Shown: piece by piece, positions 6,790 through 10,720 of the stretch
Position numbering within the stretch: position 1 is the first letter of the stretch
Layout of the letters: each line of letters begins with the position of its first letter
NCBI GenBank assembly: GCA_905214855.1
Contig: CAJMNU010000048.1
Coordinates: forward strand, 1 to 10,720
Source: an uncultured bacterium
Lineage (GTDB): Bacteria; Bacillota; Clostridia; Lachnospirales; Lachnospiraceae
Direction: 5' to 3'
DNA: 10,720 bases
Translations under genes and position numbers: made by a program
The notes under the pieces: model-generated
The model's input: the letters and a program-made list of their open reading frames with translations, nothing else
Databases searched by the model: none
What the model was told of the DNA's origin: nothing

Positions 6790-7995
6790 ATGGGAATTAT
6801 TAAAGCAACCATGAAAGCAGTGGGAAAATCGTTATCAGATCAGTGGCTGGAAGTGATCGAGCCGGATGACATGGGGGATAGTACAGTTTTTACAAGTGGA
6901 GTGAAAGTAAGAAAAGGACAGAATGTAAAGGGGAGCAGTAATACGGTTTCTAATGGTTCTGTGATCCATGTATATCCCAATCAGTTTATGATGATCGTGG
7001 ATGGCGGAAAGGTGATCGACTATACGGCAGAAGAGGGATATTTTGTAGTACAGAATTCCGCTCTTCCATCCCTGTTCAATGGTGAATTTGGGGAAGCACT
7101 TGCTGAGACATTTGAGAGATTGAAATATGGTGGTTCTACCCCAACTGTTCAAAAGGTGTATTATGTAAATTTACAGGAAATTAAGGGGATTAAGTTTGGT
7201 ACTCCGACTCCGGTAAATTATTTTGATAATTTTTACAATGCAGAACTGTTTTTAAGGGCACATGGAACATATTCTATCCGAGTGACAGACCCATTAAAGT
7301 TTTATTCTGAGGTAGTCCCAAAGAATGCAGACCGTGTAGAGATCGACAGGATCAATGAACAGTACCGCAATGAGTTCCTTGAAGCGCTTCAGGCATCCAT
7401 CAATCAGATGTCAGCGGATGGAACTAGAATCTCTTTTGTCACATCGAAAAGCAGAGAATTAGGCAAATATATGTCAGATGTTCTGGATGAAGAATGGCGG
7501 CAGGGACGAGGTATGGAAATTGAGGCAGTGGGAATTGCAAGCCTTTCATATGATGAGGAATCTCAGGAACTGATCAAGATGAGAAATAAGGGAGCGATGC
7601 TTGGAGATCCTATGGTTCGGGAAGGATATATGCAAGGAGCGATGGCTCGTGGTCTGGAAGCAGCCGGATCTAATGCAAAAGGAGCGATGAATGGCTATAT
7701 GGGTATGGGATTTGGTATGCAGATGGGCGGAAATATGATGGGCAATGCGTCAGCGGTCAATTTGCAGCAGATGCAAATGCAGATGAATCAGGCGCAGGAT
7801 CATCCTATGCAGAACCCTCAGCCGGTTTCTGATCAAAAAGAAAGTTGGGTATGTACTTGTGGAACTGTGAATACAGGAAAATTCTGTTCAGAATGCGGCA
7901 GTCCAAAGCCATCTTCTAATGGACCATGGACGTGCTCCTGCGGAACAGTAAACACGGGAAAATTCTGTTCAGAGTGTGGAAAACCAAGGCATTAA
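6790..7995 (+). CDS. ydjI: SPFH-domain protein with two C-terminal zinc ribbons (YdjI-like)
   Basis: This 401-residue protein of the stomatin/prohibitin-like family carries C-terminal zinc ribbons (virion core protein-like; B. subtilis YdjI type). There is no membrane helix, so membrane attachment probably depends on partners. The SPFH core spans about 18-265. Then comes an Ala/Gly stretch and a Met/Gly/Gln-rich linker (about 296-345) with eleven Met in 41 residues. The end carries two near-identical zinc ribbons: C355/C357/C366/C369 and C382/C384/C393/C396, each containing CGTVNTGKFCSECG. ATG 6790 is chosen for its GGAG site eight bases upstream and because family homology begins at MGIIKA; in-frame GTG 6751 lacks support. 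In B. subtilis this protein works with YdjG, YdjH and PspA at the membrane. Here the G and H homologues follow directly but PspA is absent from the window. Confidence 0.88.
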   Translation: MGIIKATMKAVGKSLSDQWLEVIEPDDMGDSTVFTSGVKVRKGQNVKGSSNTVSNGSVIHVYPNQFMMIVDGGKVIDYTAEEGYFVVQNSALPSLFNGEFGEALAETFERLKYGGSTPTVQKVYYVNLQEIKGIKFGTPTPVNYFDNFYNAELFLRAHGTYSIRVTDPLKFYSEVVPKNADRVEIDRINEQYRNEFLEALQASINQMSADGTRISFVTSKSRELGKYMSDVLDEEWRQGRGMEIEAVGIASLSYDEESQELIKMRNKGAMLGDPMVREGYMQGAMARGLEAAGSNAKGAMNGYMGMGFGMQMGGNMMGNASAVNLQQMQMQMNQAQDHPMQNPQPVSDQKESWVCTCGTVNTGKFCSECGSPKPSSNGPWTCSCGTVNTGKFCSECGKPRH

Positions 7996-8044
7996 CTCTA
8001 TTAAGAAAGAACAGGTACAGATGAGGGAAGAGAGGGGAAATGCG

Positions 8045-9166
8045 ATGGTTATTACATACAAATGTCCCAATTGTGGTGGTGGGCTTCAGTTTGATCCTTC
8101 CACACAGAAATACAAATGTGAGTTCTGTTTTTCTTTATTTACTCAGAAAGAATTGGAAGAACTTCAAAAAGAAGATGAGACAGAGAAGTTAGACCATGAA
8201 GAGCTGGATCAGACTGTGGATACTACAGTCAGGATGGACGATATAAATCAGTCAGATAAAGTGGAGGAAGAAGCAGAAGAGAGACAGACAGAAACAGTCC
8301 TGTATGAGTGTCCAAGTTGTGGTGCTCAGATCGTTACAGATGAGACGACAGCAGCTACATTTTGCTATTATTGCCATAATCCAGTAGTTTTATCAGGGCG
8401 TGTAAGCGGCAATTTCCGTCCGGATCTGGTCGTACCTTTTGAGATCGATCGGAAAAAAGCTGAGACAATATTTACAGAATGGATTCAAAAGAAACGTTTT
8501 GTGCCCGATGATTTCTTTTCTAAAAAACAGATTGAAACTTTTTCAGGAATTTATTTTCCGTTTTGGCTTTATGATTGTAAGGTAAATGGAAGAATGAGTG
8601 CGGAAGGAGTACGGATACGGGTTTGGCGCAGCGGTGATAGAGAATATACGGAAACAAAACGTTATGATGTGTCACGTTCTGGAAAGATGGAGATCAAACA
8701 TGTGGCGAAAAATGCTCTAAAAAAAGCAGACAAGGATCTTGTAGAAGGCATTCTTCCATTTGATCTGGAACATGCTAAAACATTTTCAACCGGATTTTTG
8801 ACTGGATTTGGAGCAGAAAAAAGAGATATGGGGCAGAGCGATTTCAAAGAGATGCTCCAGAATGAGATCTGTGAGTATGCACAGGCAGATATGAAAGCAC
8901 AGGCATCTGCAGGATATAACCGTGTAAGAGTGTTGGATCAGTCTATGGAGATTGAGGATGAACATTGGAGTTATGTCCTTCTTCCTGTGTGGCTGATGAC
9001 ATATCAGGACAAGAAAAAAGACCGAGTATATTTTTTTGCACTGAATGGACAGAGTGGAAAGGTATGTGGGGAGCTCCCTGTAGATTATAAAAAAATCGCA
9101 GTGATGTTTTTTTCGATCTTTTTGCCGCTTTTGATCCTGTTTTTGATAGGGGGATACCTGATATGA
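8045..9166 (+). CDS. ydjG: Tail-anchored double zinc-ribbon protein (YdjG-like)
   Basis: This is a 373-residue protein. The N-terminal zinc ribbon has C7/C10 (KCPNCGGGLQFD) and C25/C28 (CEFC). An acidic linker rich in Glu and Asp follows (36-84). The second ribbon has C89/C92 (CPSCGAQ) and C107/C110 (CYYC). The middle domain carries GIYFPFWLYD (168-177) and, later, YVLLPVWLMTY (310-320), blocks I associate with this family. A single hydrophobic helix at 351-371 ends the protein, so it is probably anchored in the membrane by its tail with the zinc ribbons in the cytoplasm. ATG 8045 has AGAGGGG seven bases upstream and begins with MVITYKCPNC. Alternatives at 7976 (GTG) and 8021 (ATG) are weaker. 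It overlaps the next gene by four bases. No enzymatic activity is visible; a scaffold role with the SPFH and TPM proteins is inferred. Confidence 0.85.
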   Translation: MVITYKCPNCGGGLQFDPSTQKYKCEFCFSLFTQKELEELQKEDETEKLDHEELDQTVDTTVRMDDINQSDKVEEEAEERQTETVLYECPSCGAQIVTDETTAATFCYYCHNPVVLSGRVSGNFRPDLVVPFEIDRKKAETIFTEWIQKKRFVPDDFFSKKQIETFSGIYFPFWLYDCKVNGRMSAEGVRIRVWRSGDREYTETKRYDVSRSGKMEIKHVAKNALKKADKDLVEGILPFDLEHAKTFSTGFLTGFGAEKRDMGQSDFKEMLQNEICEYAQADMKAQASAGYNRVRVLDQSMEIEDEHWSYVLLPVWLMTYQDKKKDRVYFFALNGQSGKVCGELPVDYKKIAVMFFSIFLPLLILFLIGGYLI

Positions 9167-10047
9167 TAAAAGAAAAGCAAAAGAGAAAGACGATCCCAGT
9201 GTTCTTTAAAGCATGGTTTTGTACCTATCTGATAATGTATATCTGTATTTCCTTTTGTTTTGGCGTGTCTGCTGCACAGGGAGAACAGCGTTTGTTTGAT
9301 GGAGCAGAGTTGTTCACGGAAAGTGAGAAAAGTGGACTGGAGAGTGAGCTGGAACACGCAATAGAAGAAACAGGTATGGATTTTGTTGTGGTAACAACAG
9401 AAGATGCACAGGGAAAGAGTGCAGAACGGTATGGAGAGGATTTCTATATTGATGGAAATTTTGGGACAGATGAAGAATATAGTGGTATGCTGTTTCTGAT
9501 CGATATGGATAACCGTGAAATTTTCTTTACTCCTGTGGGAAAAATGAATTATTATATTACCGACAGCAGGATGAGAGACCATATTTTGGACGATGCCTTT
9601 GAATTGGTTGCAGAGGAAGATTATGCAGGAGCAGCTATGCTGGCGGTGGAAGATACCAAAGACTATGTGCGAAGTGGGATCGACTATTCGGTTTATCCTG
9701 AGATGGATCCAGATTATGGGAAGAAAAAGGTGACTCCAATGGAAGCAGGTGTGGCATTTGCTGTTTCGGCATTGCTGGCATTTCTTCCATGTGCAGCAGT
9801 TGTAAGGGAGTACACAAAAGATAAAAACAGGGATGACGCCGCTGGATTCCAGAATAGATACCGTTCAGAGAGCCATTTTGTGATGCAAAATTCCAGAGAT
9901 TATTTTTTGGGACAGAATGTAACTTCTGTCAGAATTGAAAGACAATCTTCCTCTGGTTCTGGAAAATCTTCCGGAGGCGGCTATAAGGGCAGTAATTCTC
10001 ACAGCAGCTCCGGAAGAAGTTTTAATGGAGGAAGTCGAAAGTTTTGA
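9163..10047 (+). CDS. ydjH: TPM-domain membrane protein (YdjH-like)
   Basis: This 294-residue membrane protein has a TPM domain (TLP18.3/Psb32/MOLO-1 fold). A hydrophobic signal anchor or signal peptide (about 12-37, ending VSAA) precedes the extracytoplasmic TPM domain (42-175), with FDGAELFTESEKSGLE, GMDFVVVTTEDA and the GMLFLIDMDNREIFF strand. A second helix (193-213) is followed by basic residues, placing the tail in the cytoplasm. The tail from 261 is Ser/Gly-rich and ends SGRSFNGGSRKF, a closing pattern common in this family. The start overlaps the previous stop (ATGA), with a G-rich ribosome site (about 9149-9153). It is the last gene of the operon. Its role is probably structural, in a YdjIGH-like membrane complex; TPM domains in other proteins have been given varied functions, so none is assigned. 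Confidence 0.87.
   Translation: MIKEKQKRKTIPVFFKAWFCTYLIMYICISFCFGVSAAQGEQRLFDGAELFTESEKSGLESELEHAIEETGMDFVVVTTEDAQGKSAERYGEDFYIDGNFGTDEEYSGMLFLIDMDNREIFFTPVGKMNYYITDSRMRDHILDDAFELVAEEDYAGAAMLAVEDTKDYVRSGIDYSVYPEMDPDYGKKKVTPMEAGVAFAVSALLAFLPCAAVVREYTKDKNRDDAAGFQNRYRSESHFVMQNSRDYFLGQNVTSVRIERQSSSGSGKSSGGGYKGSNSHSSSGRSFNGGSRKF
9967..10017 (+). repeat. Inverted repeat in the ydjH 3' end, possible feoB-side terminator
   Basis: Bases 9967-9976 (TCTTCCGGAG) are the exact reverse complement of 10008-10017, with a 31-base loop. AAAA precedes the left arm (9963-9966) and TTTT follows shortly after the right arm (10020-10023). On the minus strand the stem is followed by ATTTTCC, so it could weakly terminate feoB transcripts. 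It lies in the Ser/Gly-codon tail of ydjH, where TCC-GGA codons are palindromic, so chance is a real possibility. Confidence 0.3.
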
Positions 10048-10106
10048 TTTTGTCAGTTTGAGAGATTTATTTGATGTGTCGCCCCCTGTTTTGTCTGGGT
10101 GAAGTG
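10048..10106. other. Convergent intergenic spacer without a clear terminator
   Basis: These 59 bases separate the stop codons of ydjH (plus) and feoB (minus). I see no strong hairpin with a T run here, unusual for convergent genes. The candidate hairpins lie inside the coding regions on either side. Confidence 0.5.
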
Positions 10107-10720
10107 TCAAGTGAAGAGTGTAAAAATAAAATGGATCAGCATACAGAGTGCAGTTCCAATACAGGTAGGCAGCAAAAAGGCGGCAGCAGTCCACTTGATG
10201 CTGCCTGTTTCTTTTTTTATTGTCAGGCAAGTGGTGGCACAGGGCCAATGGAACAGACAAAAAATAGCCATACACAGTATTGTTTCCAAAGACCAGCCTT
10301 GAGCGTGAAAGATAGAGAACATTTCATGGGCAGAAGTAAATTCGGAGAGTCTGCCGCTTTGGAGATATGCCATTAGGATGATGGGAAGTACAATTTCATT
10401 GGCGGGGAAACCAAGAAGGAAACCGGCAAGGATAGTACCATCCAGTCCCATGAGGTGTGCCAGCGGATCTAAAAATCCAGTAAAGATGGAGAGAAGGCTT
10501 CTGCCTGCTATTTCAATGTTAGCAGCGATCCATATGAGAATTCCGGCAGGAGCTGCTGCGATCAAGGCGCGTCCGAGGACAAACAGTGTGCGGTCAAGAA
10601 GAGAATGCACAAGAATTTTACCAATCCTTGGTTTTCGGTATGGAGGCAGTTCCAGAACAAAAGAGGAAGGAATACCTTTTAATATTGTTTTAGACAGAAA
10701 AAAGGAAGTAAGAAGCGTCA
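10107..10720 (-). CDS. feoB: Ferrous iron transport protein B, C-terminal part (5' end outside window)
   Basis: This is the last 203 complete codons of FeoB, the GTPase-coupled inner-membrane Fe(II) uptake permease. The frame is open to the right edge. The GTG at 10610 is internal, because conserved text continues upstream: LSKTILKG, then FVLELPPYRKPRIGKIL, then HSLLDRTLFVLGRAL. Further blocks are GLDGTILAGFLLGFPANEIVLP and, near the end, FHWPCATTCLTIKKETGS, with the conserved Cys pair of the second Gate region. About four membrane helices are visible, and the protein stops after a final hydrophobic helix (IGTALCMLIHFIFTLF). The GTP-binding domain is outside the window. It is convergent with the operon and probably unrelated to it in function. 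No break or frameshift is seen. Confidence 0.95.
   Translation of the reverse strand, partial: TLLTSFFLSKTILKGIPSSFVLELPPYRKPRIGKILVHSLLDRTLFVLGRALIAAAPAGILIWIAANIEIAGRSLLSIFTGFLDPLAHLMGLDGTILAGFLLGFPANEIVLPIILMAYLQSGRLSEFTSAHEMFSIFHAQGWSLETILCMAIFCLFHWPCATTCLTIKKETGSIKWTAAAFLLPTCIGTALCMLIHFIFTLFT
10182..10218 (+). terminator. Candidate intrinsic terminator of the operon, inside antisense feoB
   Basis: GGCAGCA (10182-10188) pairs with TGCTGCC (10199-10205) around a ten-base loop, followed by TGTTTC and seven T (10212-10218). A second GGCAGCA at 10168-10174 could replace the left arm. On the plus strand this has the form of an intrinsic terminator about 135 bases beyond the ydjH stop. It lies wholly within the feoB coding region, so operon transcripts would carry an antisense stretch against the feoB 3' end. 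Confidence 0.5.

Noticed and set aside
9085..9582. A 165-codon open frame on the minus strand
   Set aside because: It lies antisense to ydjG/ydjH, is rich in His, Cys and Phe, shows no family motif, and has no neighbouring minus-strand gene; the opposite strand is clearly coding.
10071..10376. A 101-codon plus-strand open frame after ydjH
   Set aside because: It overlaps the feoB coding strand, has no ribosome site, and its text matches nothing; the region is accounted for by feoB on the other strand.
10608..10610. GTG as the start of feoB
   Set aside because: Conserved FeoB sequence continues in frame to the right edge of the window, so this codon is an internal valine.

Overview
The window looks like a chromosomal segment of a low-to-moderate GC Clostridia genome, most likely a gut Lachnospiraceae member. 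The grounds are the strong AGGAGG-type ribosome sites, the tight overlapping operon, the VanR/VanS-type regulators, a PPK1 and FeoB of clostridial flavour, and coding text rich in GAT/GAA/AAA codons. The genus is inferred, not shown. There are no tRNAs, rRNAs, CRISPR arrays, insertion sequences or phage genes.

Layout. (1) 1-483, plus strand: the last 160 codons of polyphosphate kinase (ppk1), cut by the window edge. (2) 484-596: a short control region with direct repeats, an extended -10 promoter and a 20-bp hairpin that covers both the promoter and the ribosome site of the next gene. (3) 597-10047, plus strand: eight genes that look like one operon. They are an OmpR/VanR-type response regulator, a VanS-like histidine kinase with almost no extracellular loop, an 822-residue exported membrane protein with a glutamine-amidotransferase-like fold, an ABC ATPase and its ABC-2 permease. 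These are followed by three genes matching the Bacillus YdjI/YdjG/YdjH set: an SPFH protein with C-terminal zinc ribbons, a tail-anchored double zinc-ribbon protein and a TPM-domain membrane protein. Most junctions overlap by 1-11 bases; the only gaps are 63 and 49 bases. (4) 10107-10720, minus strand: the C-terminal 203 codons of the ferrous iron transporter FeoB, convergent with the operon and cut by the right edge.

How the genes fit together (inference). The two-component pair probably senses a membrane or envelope condition and controls its own operon. The exported protein, ATPase and permease resemble the GldG/GldA/GldF arrangement, an ABC-2 system with an extracytoplasmic GATase-like partner. 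The YdjIGH-type genes form a membrane-associated SPFH/TPM complex that in Bacillus subtilis accompanies the phage-shock protein PspA. No PspA/LiaH homologue lies in this window. The combination suggests a self-contained envelope-stress or membrane-remodelling module under a dedicated two-component system. The points most worth checking are this gene combination, the promoter-within-hairpin arrangement before the regulator, the duplicated zinc ribbon in the SPFH protein, and terminator-like hairpins lying inside the opposing gene at the convergent end.
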